From an uncultured Muribaculaceae bacterium (GTDB lineage Bacteria > Bacteroidota > Bacteroidia > Bacteroidales > Muribaculaceae), in NCBI GenBank assembly GCA_902494515.1, contig CABUTS010000042.1, positions 1 through 24,885 on the forward strand: a stretch of 24,885 nt of DNA, given 5' to 3'. The notes under the pieces were generated by a model. That model worked only from the letters and a program-made list of their open reading frames with translations, was not told the origin of the DNA and made no database searches. Shown here in pieces: positions 14,470 through 23,127 of the stretch. The translations under genes were made by a program, and so were the position numbers. Numbering within the stretch: the stretch's first letter is position 1; each line of letters begins with the position of its first letter.

Positions 14470-15723
14470 ATGCTGTCGTTCTGCAACCTCACCGACATGG
14501 GCCAGCTCCTCAACCATACCGACATCTATCGGGAATTTCTCCAGCGCCTCAGCGAACTCGACATCCCCCGGGACACTCCGCTGCGTGATTACACCCTCCT
14601 GCGGGCCGGAGCTGTCGAGGCATATCTCAACGGCAACCTCGATTCGGCCACCGCGCTGCTTCTGCGGTCGTTCGACGCCATAGACAGCAAGGTGGACTCC
14701 GCGGCAATAGCGGCCCAGACCCTCAACCTCACCGCCGCGCTCTATCTCAAGCGCAACATGCCGGACTCGGCGCTTTACTGCGTTAACCGACTGCTGCGTG
14801 CGCCCGTCGGGCCTGACATCAAGGTCAACTCCTACAAGCTGTTACGCGAAATCTACGCTCAGAAAGGGGATTCCGTGAGTTCACGCCAGATCTACGCCCG
14901 GATGCTCATGACCCGGGATTCAATGCTGAACCTCTATCATCTCAACTCCATCAACAATCTGAAATTCATCAACGACCTCGCCGCCGAGCGCCATCTTGCT
15001 GCCGAACAACTGGCAGACACCGAGCGTAAACATAAGGCACTCGACACGACTCTCCTTATTGTCGCGATACTTCTGGTTGCTATGATTCCGGTACTGGTGG
15101 TTGTGGTGCGCCGGCACCGCAGGTTGCGGAAACGTTACCTCGAATTATACCGCCGGACTCAGCTTGTCCTCCACGCCGAGGAGGAAAACCGCCGCCGGCG
15201 CGAAACCGAAATGCGCGCTTTAATGTTGCCATCGCCCCCGGTTGTTTCGGCGCCTCTCCTGCCCGAAGCAAACATCCCTGACTCCGAGGCAGCCGGGCCA
15301 TCCTCCGGAAGCGCGCCGCAAACAGCCGGAAGCCCGGCATACATCGCGCCGAAGTTTGCTATCTCTCAGAAAACCAGGATTTTGGCCATTATGGACGAAA
15401 CCGAAGAGGTATATTCTCCGGAGTTTTCGCTCGAACGCCTCGCCGAGCTGGTTGAAATCTCACCCCGCGCCCTGTCGTCGGTGCTTAACAACCACCTCGG
15501 CACCACATTCCGCGACCTCCTCAACCAGTATCGTGTGCGCCGCGCCTGCCGACTCCTGTCGGACATCGAAAACTATGGTTACCTGACAATCGAAGCCATC
15601 GCCAATAACGTCGGCTACAAGTCGCGCACCTCGCTGACCACCGCCTTCAAAAAAGAAATCGGCATGGCCCCCTCGGAATACCAGCGCATTGCCCGCCGTT
15701 CCTCCTCCCATCCCACCGCTTAA
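14470..15723 (+). CDS. C-terminal fragment of TPR-transmembrane-AraC family regulator
   Basis: This frame of 417 residues continues the preceding fragment after an in-frame TGA at 14443; codons between the TGA and the ATG (DNCFWEIA) read like ordinary TPR sequence. It has further TPR repeats, a transmembrane helix near residues 193-215 of this fragment (LLIVAILLVAMIPVLVVVV), a basic coiled-coil (RRHRRLRKRYLELYRR), a Pro/Ser-rich linker, and an AraC-type double helix-turn-helix at the end (FSLERLAELVEISPRALSSV; YLTIEAIANNVGYKSRTS; GMAPSEYQRIAR). It should regulate transcription in response to a periplasmic cue. The likely targets are neighbours, since the GH85 gene promoter begins 237 bases downstream. 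The isolated fragment lacks a signal sequence, so if the TGA is real, proper membrane insertion is doubtful. Confidence 0.8.
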   Translation: MLSFCNLTDMGQLLNHTDIYREFLQRLSELDIPRDTPLRDYTLLRAGAVEAYLNGNLDSATALLLRSFDAIDSKVDSAAIAAQTLNLTAALYLKRNMPDSALYCVNRLLRAPVGPDIKVNSYKLLREIYAQKGDSVSSRQIYARMLMTRDSMLNLYHLNSINNLKFINDLAAERHLAAEQLADTERKHKALDTTLLIVAILLVAMIPVLVVVVRRHRRLRKRYLELYRRTQLVLHAEEENRRRRETEMRALMLPSPPVVSAPLLPEANIPDSEAAGPSSGSAPQTAGSPAYIAPKFAISQKTRILAIMDETEEVYSPEFSLERLAELVEISPRALSSVLNNHLGTTFRDLLNQYRVRRACRLLSDIENYGYLTIEAIANNVGYKSRTSLTTAFKKEIGMAPSEYQRIARRSSSHPTA

Positions 15724-15746
15724 TCCGCCCCCCATCCCACCGCTTA
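15707..15746. repeat. Direct repeat across the regulator stop codon
   Basis: CCCATCCCACCGCTTA at 15707-15722 recurs at 15731-15746, a 16-base repeat spaced 24 bases apart. The first copy contains the end of the regulator gene and most of its stop codon. Confidence 0.75.
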
Positions 15747-15771
15747 TCCCCCCAGCGCCCCCTGTCCTGTG

Positions 15772-15789
15772 GCGCCCGTTTTCGGGCGC
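15772..15789 (+). terminator. GC hairpin after the regulator gene, possible terminator
   Basis: GCGCCCG pairs perfectly with CGGGCGC around a TTTT loop. It is 48 bases after the regulator stop, where a terminator is expected, but it is followed by TCCC rather than a T-run, so termination may be weak or need help. Confidence 0.4.
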
Positions 15790-15823
15790 TCCCTTGCCTT
15801 TGCCCCCGCTTAATCCCCCGCGG

Positions 15824-15872
15824 TCTAATTTCTAATTGCTAATTCCTAATTCCCAATTCCTAATTACTAATT
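15824..15872. repeat. Seven tandem 7-bp units (consensus NCTAATT)
   Basis: Seven heptamers in a row: TCTAATT, TCTAATT, GCTAATT, CCTAATT, CCCAATT, CCTAATT, ACTAATT. It is AT-rich between GC-rich flanks, 88 bases before the GH85 promoter -33 element. Confidence 0.9.
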
Positions 15873-15918
15873 GATTTTCACCTCGTTAGCCATCGGTTGA
15901 CGGGGCATTTTTTTGTTC

Positions 15919-15940
15919 GTTCAAATACTTGTTTTTGAAC
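15919..15940. promoter_or_regulatory. Inverted repeat upstream of GH85 promoter, possible operator
   Basis: GTTCAAA at 15919-15925 and TTTGAAC at 15934-15940 form a perfect 7-base inverted repeat around an 8-base spacer, ending 19 bases before the -33 element at 15960. This is the usual place for an activator site; no binding protein is shown. Confidence 0.4.
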
Positions 15941-15959
15941 CAAAGCTACCCTGAAATTC

Positions 15960-15991
15960 TTGGTGCAGGCCCCTCGTTGTTACTATTTTTG
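15960..15991 (+). promoter_or_regulatory. Bacteroidota promoter for the GH85 gene
   Basis: TTG at 15960-15962 and TATTTTTG at 15984-15991 are 21 bases apart, a good fit to the Bacteroidota -33/-7 pattern, followed by CATCC. The GH85 start codon lies about 150 bases downstream, leaving a leader with a hairpin. Confidence 0.7.
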
Positions 15992-16023
15992 CATCCGAAT
16001 TCGATTTAAAATTCATATGGTCC

Positions 16024-16059
16024 TTTGCTGCCATCTCTTAAAATTTCAGGCAGCGCAAA
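16024..16059 (+). other. Hairpin in the GH85 mRNA leader
   Basis: TTTGCTGCC (16024-16032) pairs with GGCAGCGCAAA (16049-16059) with a two-base bulge. It lies between the promoter and the start codon. No known riboswitch is recognised. Confidence 0.4.
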
Positions 16060-16145
16060 TGTTTCCAAAGCTGCAATTCTAAAGGTAAAAAGATTGTTTC
16101 AGGTATTAAAATTTTATTAACACGGTAACAACGCAAATTATAACC

Positions 16146-19100
16146 ATGAAAGTAAGAAATCTACTTCTGACCGGTTTCATCTCCGTCGGAGCTGCGGTTC
16201 CGGGTTTTGCCCAGGAAGCCACCCCGACAAACGTGCTGCTCAACAAAGCGGTAATCGAAGTAGCCGGCAATCCGGCAGCTGACAGTGAAGGCCCCGACAA
16301 ACTCATCGATGGCGATTACACAACCAAGTACTGCATCATCCAGTCCACCCCCTTTGTTGTAATCGATGCACAAGGGTACTACAATTTCAGCAGCTTCAAA
16401 TTCTACGACTGCAAGACCAACGAAGATGCCGAAAACGCAAGTGCTTACAAAATCGAGCTGTCGATGGACGGCCAGAACTGGCAGACCGCAGCCGAAGCCT
16501 CCAATGTGGCCGACGTTGACCTCAAGGAGGTTCCCCTTGCCTCCCCGATGAAAGCTCGTTATGTGCGTTTCTCACCCACCTACAACGAATGTGCCCGTAT
16601 GTGGGAGCTTGAAGGCTATGGAGTTGATGTGACAACCCTCAGCGCCAGTCTCGAAACCGAAGCTCTCGAACTCAACGAGGGTGAGAACGGCGAACTGAAA
16701 GTATCGTTCTCGGTCAAGGGTGACAAGGCTGCTGATTTCGCCTGCACAGCAACAACCGACAAACCTAATGTAACGCTTGGCACCCCTGTCGAGGCCGACG
16801 GTGTATTCACTATCCCGGTAGCCGCTGTCAGCAAGGGGACTGCAACAGTTCACATTACCGTGGTAAACGACGGTGAGGTCGTTGCTTTTGATGTGACCGT
16901 GAAAGTTACATCGACCACACCTGTATCCACCGAAGATGCTGTTACAGTGACTTCGTGGACAGACGACCTTATTGCCGAGACACGTGACTTGAGTTCGATG
17001 GATGGCATTTCTTCCGGCTGGTACGGAGATGTATACGGTTTCTATACCACTGGGGTGGAAGCCGAAGGAGCGCTTTGCGATGAGGAAGGTATTGTTGAAG
17101 TTCCCGCATCCGGCAATGTCTACAAGCTGCCTGTCGCTGCGAAGAACGCTGTGGCACTCGAAAGATATTCCGATCCCGTATCGCTTACTATCGACGGAGA
17201 GCTTGCCACCAGTCAGGTGAATCTCCTTGTTTTCGCCGATACTTACGACGAAATAGATGTTGCGGCCTATATCGTTTACGATGACAACAGCGAGAGCGAC
17301 GTCGTGAAAAAGGCTATCGGCGGATGGGAGTATGAAACTCTTTCAGGTGATGAAGCAATCAGCGGACTTGGTATCGTCGAGGGCAACTCTTACGACAACT
17401 CCTTCAGCATTTCAGCCAAGAACTATCGTGTTTATGAAATGGAAGTTCCCGCTGATCAATATAAGAACATAAAGGCAATTACTCTTAATGTTGAAGGTGG
17501 TTCTTACGGCGATGCCGCTTATGTTATCGGCGTGAATGCGCACAATGAAACCGGTGTCCTTGTAAAGCATCTTGATGCATCACTTGCCGAGGAAACCGTC
17601 AAGGTGAAGGTCGGCAGTCAGGCCAACATCGTGGTGAACTACACCCTCACCGACGTCGAGGGCCTCGCCGACCAGCTCACTTACACCGCCGTGGCCTCCA
17701 GGGATGCCATCCGGCTGGGCGAAATCATAAATGACCCCGCCGCCGGAACCCTGACCATCCCCGTAACCGCGGTTTCCCCCGCGCTGGTCGATGTTGAAAT
17801 AAGCCTCGCTTTCGGCCAACAGACCGTAAAACTGACTGCCCACGTGCATGTGAAGACTCTCGTGACCGCCGCTGAGGATGACTGCGTGGAAATCTCCAGC
17901 TGGAAGCACGACGTTATCGCCGAGAGCGTGCCCGCCTCCACCTCCACCTCTCAGAAACTCGATGACAACGGCTGGGTGTTCTTCAGCGATGACGTTCATC
18001 CCGAAGGTGCCATCGCCGGCGACGAACGCCTCCTTGTTGTCAACTCCGGAAATGTCTACCGTCTCGCTCCCTATGAGTCCAACAACGCCACCGTAATCCT
18101 GGGCATGGGCATCATCGACGCCAAGGAAGATTTCAACTTCGCAACCCCCATCTATACCGACAAGGTGAACCTGCTCATGACCTCCTCCAACGGCACCTCC
18201 GACGTCATGATCACTGTGAACTATGAAGACGGCACCTCTTCCGCTGTTCAGACAGCAGAAGTATCCGACTGGTATGCTGCCGTTGCCGACGGCACCGAGG
18301 CTGTCTATGGTCTTGGCTTCAAGGAACCGGTGCTTATGAAGGCCAACGACAATCAGTTCTACGAGGGTGAAATTTGCAATGCCACCATCCTCAACCCGAT
18401 GTGCTCGCTGACCCCTTCGCAGGGCGCAAACAATTTCACCGGCTACCAGCCCACCTACTGGCAGTATATGGACAAGCTCGTCTATTGGGCCGGCTCCGCC
18501 TCTGAAGGCATCATCATTCCTCCTCCCGCCGGTTCAACCGACGCTGCCCACGCCCAGGGCGTGAAGTCGCTCGGACAGGTATTCTTTCCCCCTTCGGCCT
18601 TTGGCGGCACTATCACCTGGGTGAATCAGATGCTGACTAAAGAGAACGGTGAATACATCTATGCCCGCAAACTCTATGAAATCGCCAAGTACATGGGTTT
18701 CGACGGCTGGTTCATCAACGAGGAAACCGGTTACAGCGACGCCGCCTGGACCCCCTGGATCAAGGCTTACATGGAGATCGCCGAGGCTGACGGTCATCCC
18801 GAACAGGAAATCCAATGGTATAACGCCGACCGAACCCCCTCGACCTCGGTCCTCTCCACACATGTCAACACTTCGCAGTTTCTGGAGTATGGCGCCGCCG
18901 GCGACTATCGTTCCTGGGCTTCGCGTCTTGGTTGCACCGAGGCCGAGACCTTCTCGAAAATCTATGCCGGAGTGCAGGTCGTCTCCAACGGCCATACCGG
19001 TTTCGGACCCACGCTCCGCAAGGCCATGCCTACCACAGGTCATGTCGGTTCGCTCGACCTCTTTTGCCCCGAGGAGCGCATCTGGAAGGACAACGTAAAG

Positions 19101-21284
19101 GATATCTACACCACCTCCGACAACTGCGGCTCGAAGGCTTACAGCGCAATCACCAAGACTTTCGACAATGAGGAGGATATGTGGGTGAACCTCAATGGCG
19201 ACCCCTCCAACACAACCGGAACTTCAAAGTGGCCCGGCATCTCCGGCGCCGTTCTGGAGCGTTCGGTCATCTCATCGCTCCCCTTCGTCAGCACCATGTC
19301 GGTCGGCGTCGACGCTGAGATTGCAGAGGTCACCAACGTGATTCTCGGCAAGACCGTTGTCGACTTCAGCGGCAGCACAAACGCTAATGAGGTCCCCGGC
19401 AAGATTATTGACGGCGTAACCAACCCCCGCTCAACCTCCGACAAATGGTGTAACGTATCGCCCGACAACTGGGCCATCTTCGACCTGCAGAACGCCTATC
19501 GCGTCTACGGCTTTACAATCTACGACGGCAATGCCGGTCCTGAAAGCGGAGTCGACCAGATTTCCTCCTACGAAATCGAGTTCTCGGAGGACGGCGAGAA
19601 CTGGCATCAGGTCCTGGCTGAGGAGGGCGTCGACAAGATTTCCATAAAGACCGCCTACATCGTGCCCGAACAGACCCGCTACATCAAACTCATCCCCCAC
19701 GTCAGCGGCACACTGCGCATCTGGGAATTCGAGGTCTACGGAAAAGAAGACAATAACCTGAGCGTTTCGCTTGACGCAAACTCTCTCAGCCTCAATGCCG
19801 GTGAAACCAAAAACATCACCGTCTCCTACAACCTCAACGGCGACGAGCGCAGCGATGACTTCCGCTGCGAGGCCGTTCCCTCTACCGGTGTGGTAACCAT
19901 CGGCGAAATCGAGGAGAACAAGTCCAAGGGTCAGTTCACCATCCCTGTTATCGCCGGTGATGCCATCGGTTCTTGCGACATTGAGGTGAAGGTATGCAAC
20001 GGCGCCGCATACAAGATGCAGCATGTTGTCGCAACCGTCGATAACGGCAATCTCCCCAACATCCTCTCCGGCCTCAAGGCCACCATCCGCCAGTATTCCA
20101 CTGACAGCGACGGCGACCGTCCGCAGTACACGGAGTCCGTGGTCAGCACCCTCACCGACGGCGACACCACCGGGGAAGGTCTCAGCTCGATTGAAACGCC
20201 CTCGACCCACTCCTATGACATCTGGGCAATCTTCGAATCCCCCAAGCCCGACGGCTGGGATCTCGCCAAAGTCAGCATCTTCATTCCCGGCAACAACAAG
20301 GGTATGAACGACAATGACAAGGAAGGCATCGTCAACAAGGATATCCGTATCGCCTACGGTAACTCACTCACCAATCTCAAGGAGGCCACAACCTTCGAGA
20401 ACCTCGGCGAGACTTCCCGTCTGGACTACATCCTCCCCTCCGACAAGGAGTGCAAGTACATCGTTGTCCAGTGTAACCTCAACGCTTACTTCTACGCTTC
20501 GCTGGCCGAAATCGAGGCCTTCGAGCAGGCCGAACTTCCCGACGGCCCCCTCGCCATCTCCGGCTGGAACGCCGATGTAATCGCCGAGACCTACGACCGG
20601 CCCAGCTCCGCACCCGGTTCGCTCGACAACAACGGCTACGTTCTCTACACTTCTGAGTGCTATGAAGGCGGCATCGCCGACGAGACCCGTATTGTTGTCA
20701 CCAACAGCGGCACCAAGTACCGTCTGGCAAAGTATAATGAGAACAACGCCCTCGTCATCAAGGACAACAATACCTATGAGCTCACCCTGAATGAACCTCA
20801 GAAGGTAAGTGCCCTCCAGTTCCTGCTGATCAGTGCCGAAGGTCAGTCGACCGTTGAATTCACAGTAAACTATGCCGACGGCTCACAGAGCGCAGCAATG
20901 TCGTACGACGTCGCCGACTGGTACGGCGCCAACGCCGGCGAAGGTGAGGCCCTTTACGGCCTTGGCCGTTACGACAAGGGTGAATGGGAATACGAAGGAA
21001 ATCTCAGATTCCGTCTCTTCGAGTATGCTATGGCGCTCTCGCCTCAGGCCGACGTCAAGTCCATCTCCATCCGTCGCACCAGCTCGGAGGGTTATCCTTC
21101 GGTGCTCGCCGTGTCGAAGAAGGGTGTGAGCGCAGGCATTGAGGATGTTACCGTCGACTCTTCCGCTTCCCTCGAAGTTGAGGCCATCTACAACCTTCAG
21201 GGTCAGCGTGTGGAGAACCCCGGTCCCGGCTTCTACATCGTGAAGTACACCGACGGCTCCGCCCGCAAGGTGTTCATCCGCTGA
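16146..21284 (+). CDS. Secreted multi-domain GH85 endo-beta-N-acetylglucosaminidase
   Basis: This 1712-residue enzyme should cut the chitobiose core of N-linked glycans, releasing the glycan from host or dietary glycoproteins. A signal peptide ends near FAQEA. Discoidin-like binding domains lie at about 29-160, 1065-1202 and 1303-1464. Ig-like units (LSASLETEALELNEGE; LSVSLDANSLSLNAGE) occur at about 162-258, 475-574 and 1203-1300. An unnamed module repeats at about 262-466, 575-740 and 1470-1665, sharing a start like ISSWKHDVIAE and SGNVYRLAPY. The GH85 catalytic domain is at about 750-1055: YWQYMDKLVYWAGSASEG, GVKSLGQVFFPPSAFGG, and GFDGWFINEET, whose Asn858 and Glu860 match the Asn/Glu catalytic pair, then QWYNAD and EYGAAGDYRSW. 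The last 38 residues are a type IX-like tail (YNLQGQRVENPGPGFYIVKY). The protein is far longer than a bare GH85 domain. It has its own promoter and terminator. Confidence 0.93.
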   Translation: MKVRNLLLTGFISVGAAVPGFAQEATPTNVLLNKAVIEVAGNPAADSEGPDKLIDGDYTTKYCIIQSTPFVVIDAQGYYNFSSFKFYDCKTNEDAENASAYKIELSMDGQNWQTAAEASNVADVDLKEVPLASPMKARYVRFSPTYNECARMWELEGYGVDVTTLSASLETEALELNEGENGELKVSFSVKGDKAADFACTATTDKPNVTLGTPVEADGVFTIPVAAVSKGTATVHITVVNDGEVVAFDVTVKVTSTTPVSTEDAVTVTSWTDDLIAETRDLSSMDGISSGWYGDVYGFYTTGVEAEGALCDEEGIVEVPASGNVYKLPVAAKNAVALERYSDPVSLTIDGELATSQVNLLVFADTYDEIDVAAYIVYDDNSESDVVKKAIGGWEYETLSGDEAISGLGIVEGNSYDNSFSISAKNYRVYEMEVPADQYKNIKAITLNVEGGSYGDAAYVIGVNAHNETGVLVKHLDASLAEETVKVKVGSQANIVVNYTLTDVEGLADQLTYTAVASRDAIRLGEIINDPAAGTLTIPVTAVSPALVDVEISLAFGQQTVKLTAHVHVKTLVTAAEDDCVEISSWKHDVIAESVPASTSTSQKLDDNGWVFFSDDVHPEGAIAGDERLLVVNSGNVYRLAPYESNNATVILGMGIIDAKEDFNFATPIYTDKVNLLMTSSNGTSDVMITVNYEDGTSSAVQTAEVSDWYAAVADGTEAVYGLGFKEPVLMKANDNQFYEGEICNATILNPMCSLTPSQGANNFTGYQPTYWQYMDKLVYWAGSASEGIIIPPPAGSTDAAHAQGVKSLGQVFFPPSAFGGTITWVNQMLTKENGEYIYARKLYEIAKYMGFDGWFINEETGYSDAAWTPWIKAYMEIAEADGHPEQEIQWYNADRTPSTSVLSTHVNTSQFLEYGAAGDYRSWASRLGCTEAETFSKIYAGVQVVSNGHTGFGPTLRKAMPTTGHVGSLDLFCPEERIWKDNVKDIYTTSDNCGSKAYSAITKTFDNEEDMWVNLNGDPSNTTGTSKWPGISGAVLERSVISSLPFVSTMSVGVDAEIAEVTNVILGKTVVDFSGSTNANEVPGKIIDGVTNPRSTSDKWCNVSPDNWAIFDLQNAYRVYGFTIYDGNAGPESGVDQISSYEIEFSEDGENWHQVLAEEGVDKISIKTAYIVPEQTRYIKLIPHVSGTLRIWEFEVYGKEDNNLSVSLDANSLSLNAGETKNITVSYNLNGDERSDDFRCEAVPSTGVVTIGEIEENKSKGQFTIPVIAGDAIGSCDIEVKVCNGAAYKMQHVVATVDNGNLPNILSGLKATIRQYSTDSDGDRPQYTESVVSTLTDGDTTGEGLSSIETPSTHSYDIWAIFESPKPDGWDLAKVSIFIPGNNKGMNDNDKEGIVNKDIRIAYGNSLTNLKEATTFENLGETSRLDYILPSDKECKYIVVQCNLNAYFYASLAEIEAFEQAELPDGPLAISGWNADVIAETYDRPSSAPGSLDNNGYVLYTSECYEGGIADETRIVVTNSGTKYRLAKYNENNALVIKDNNTYELTLNEPQKVSALQFLLISAEGQSTVEFTVNYADGSQSAAMSYDVADWYGANAGEGEALYGLGRYDKGEWEYEGNLRFRLFEYAMALSPQADVKSISIRRTSSEGYPSVLAVSKKGVSAGIEDVTVDSSASLEVEAIYNLQGQRVENPGPGFYIVKYTDGSARKVFIR

Positions 21285-21300
21285 AACTGCTTTTTCTGAC

Positions 21301-21353
21301 GAACGGACGCGGAATGCGTCGCAATCCCGAAGCACTTCGCGTCCGTTCTTTTT
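21301..21353 (+). terminator. Intrinsic terminator after the GH85 gene
   Basis: GAACGGACGCG (21301-21311) pairs perfectly with CGCGTCCGTTC (21338-21348), followed by TTTTT. It begins 17 bases after the GH85 stop. Confidence 0.92.
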
Positions 21354-21414
21354 ACTTTCAAAATCATTGGCTTCAAAAACAATAGTTCACAATCCCCCCA
21401 AAATCCTAATCCAA

Positions 21415-23065
21415 ATGAAGAAGATCTACTCATTGATTCTCTCTGGCGGCCCTGATGGGCGCCGAGAATGTCATGGCGCAGGACACTCCCGCCTATGACT
21501 ACGACTTCAACGCATCCGTGCTCTGCGGCGCCGACTGGTACGGCATCCGCCGAAGCGAAGGCAGCCACAGCATCCACAACTACTACATCGTCCTCGGCGA
21601 CCAGGCTCTCGATGAAGAGGGATATCCGGTTGCAGGCAGTACGGTGTATGCTCTCGATTTATTCGGAGGCGCTCCTGCCGATGAACGCAATCCTCAGCCC
21701 CCCGTAGGTACATACACCTTCTCTTCGGAAATCAAAGATAAGGCCCTTTACCACGACATTCACGTTTACCAGCTTGACGGCAACGGCAACTACGAACTCG
21801 ACCGTGATTTCATCGACGGTCGTCTCGAACTTTCAACTTACGAGAAGGACGGTAACACCTACTACAAGTATGAAGCTTTCCTCACCGACGAACTCGGCAA
21901 GAGCCACCATGTGCTCTATGAGTCGCGTTTCATCGAATACAACGACTTCAGCCAGGGTTCCAGCGTGCTTGAGAAGGACGTTAACTTCACCTGCACCTCC
22001 GCTTCCGGCAGGTACAACAGCCTCGCCGACGGAGTGATGTCTGTATCCCTTGAATTATCAAGTCTCCTCATCGATGATGAAGGGCAATACAGCTACGAGG
22101 TGCTGCCTGCCTGCACGATGCACATCGAGCTCTATATGCCCTCCGGCACTTCGCTTGCCAACGGCACCTACACCATCTCCGACTACGCCGGCGATGAGTT
22201 CACCCTCGATTCCGGCGAACTCGTATCCATAGCCGGTGTCGAATATCCCGTGGGCAGCTATGTCGACTATATCTTCGGCAACAAAAGCCTCGCCTGGGGC
22301 TGCGTGACGAGCGGAACTCTCACCGTCAGCGGCGAGGGGGACAACAAGACTATCTCCGCCGACTTCCTCACCGACTACGGCTTCTCCGTCAAGTTCAGCT
22401 ACTCCGGTGTCCTTGCCATCAAGGGTATCCCTCAGACCGGCCTGACCGAAAACATGGTTCTTGACCTCACCGGTGCTTCCGCGCAATTCGAATGTGTCGG
22501 CGACGTGGACCGCCTGAACAACTGCCGCAACTGGTACATCACGATTCTCCCCGCCGACGGCTACGACCACGGATTCATCAGCTACATCTGCTCACGCGGC
22601 AAGACCTTCTTCGATGGCATCGTAACCGAAACTTACACCGCCTCGCCCAGCCGCACCCCCTGGAAGGGTGAATATAGCAAGGGCAAGAAGAACGATGCCG
22701 GCCAGCTCTCCGGCACATGGGCCCTCACCGGCTTTGACGAGAACGGCCAACCTCAGGTAAACGCTCCCGCTGTCGACGGCGACCTCAACATCACCCGCCA
22801 TGACGATGGCAAGACTTACACCATCCAGTTCGACCTCAACGACGGCATCGGCCACAATTTCAAGGGCGAATGGACCGGCGAACCCGAGCTCGTCAACTCC
22901 TGCGGCGACGTCGACGAGGCCGGTATCGATGGTGTCCTCCAGGATTCCAGCCTGAAAGTCACAGGCATCTACGACCTCAACGGTGTAATGGTGTCGGAGC
23001 CCACCCGGGGTGTATACATCATCCGCTACAGCGACGGTTCCGTATCTAAGAAAATTATAAAATAA
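21415..23065 (+). CDS. Secreted beta-rich protein of unknown function, frameshifted in signal peptide
   Basis: The main frame (open from ATG 21455, 536 residues) starts badly, inside a signal peptide. An ATG at 21415 encodes MKKIYSLILS in another frame, which stops at 21496. Adding one CT to the CTCTCT tract at 21439-21444, or removing one base there, joins the two into a textbook signal peptide ending NVMAQ. The mature part has two similar beta units (AGSTVYALDLFGG with VGTYTFSS; TMHIELYMPSG with ANGTYTISDYAG), a third weaker region near TENMVLDLTGASAQF, and a C-terminal type IX-like tail (YDLNGVMVSEPTRGVYIIRY). I recognise no family. It lies between two intrinsic terminators and no clear promoter is seen after the first. 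If the frameshift is real, little product is exported. Confidence 0.75.
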
Positions 23066-23080
23066 CCCTACCGATTAGAG

Positions 23081-23121
23081 AAAGGACGGAATTTCCACTG
23101 ATGGATTTTCCGTCCTTTTCT
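23081..23121 (+). terminator. Intrinsic terminator between the two secreted-protein genes
   Basis: AAAGGACGGAA (23081-23091) pairs perfectly with TTCCGTCCTTT (23108-23118) and runs into TTTT C T. It covers the in-frame ATG at 23101, which is therefore unlikely to be the start of the next gene. Confidence 0.88.
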
Positions 23122-23127
23122 GTAACA

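Larger units (their letters stand above)
15724..16145. other. Intergenic region between regulator and GH85 gene
   Basis: 422 bases with no gene. Features in order: C-rich sequence with a 16-base direct repeat; a GC hairpin (15772-15789, GCGCCCG/CGGGCGC around TTTT) without a T-run; seven heptamers (15824-15872); an inverted repeat (15919-15940); a promoter (15960-15991); and a leader of about 150 bases containing a hairpin (16024-16059). Confidence 0.7.

Noticed and set aside
23101..23127. Upstream ATG for the YD-repeat-like gene
   Set aside because: The ATG lies inside a terminator hairpin and would place nine residues before the signal peptide.
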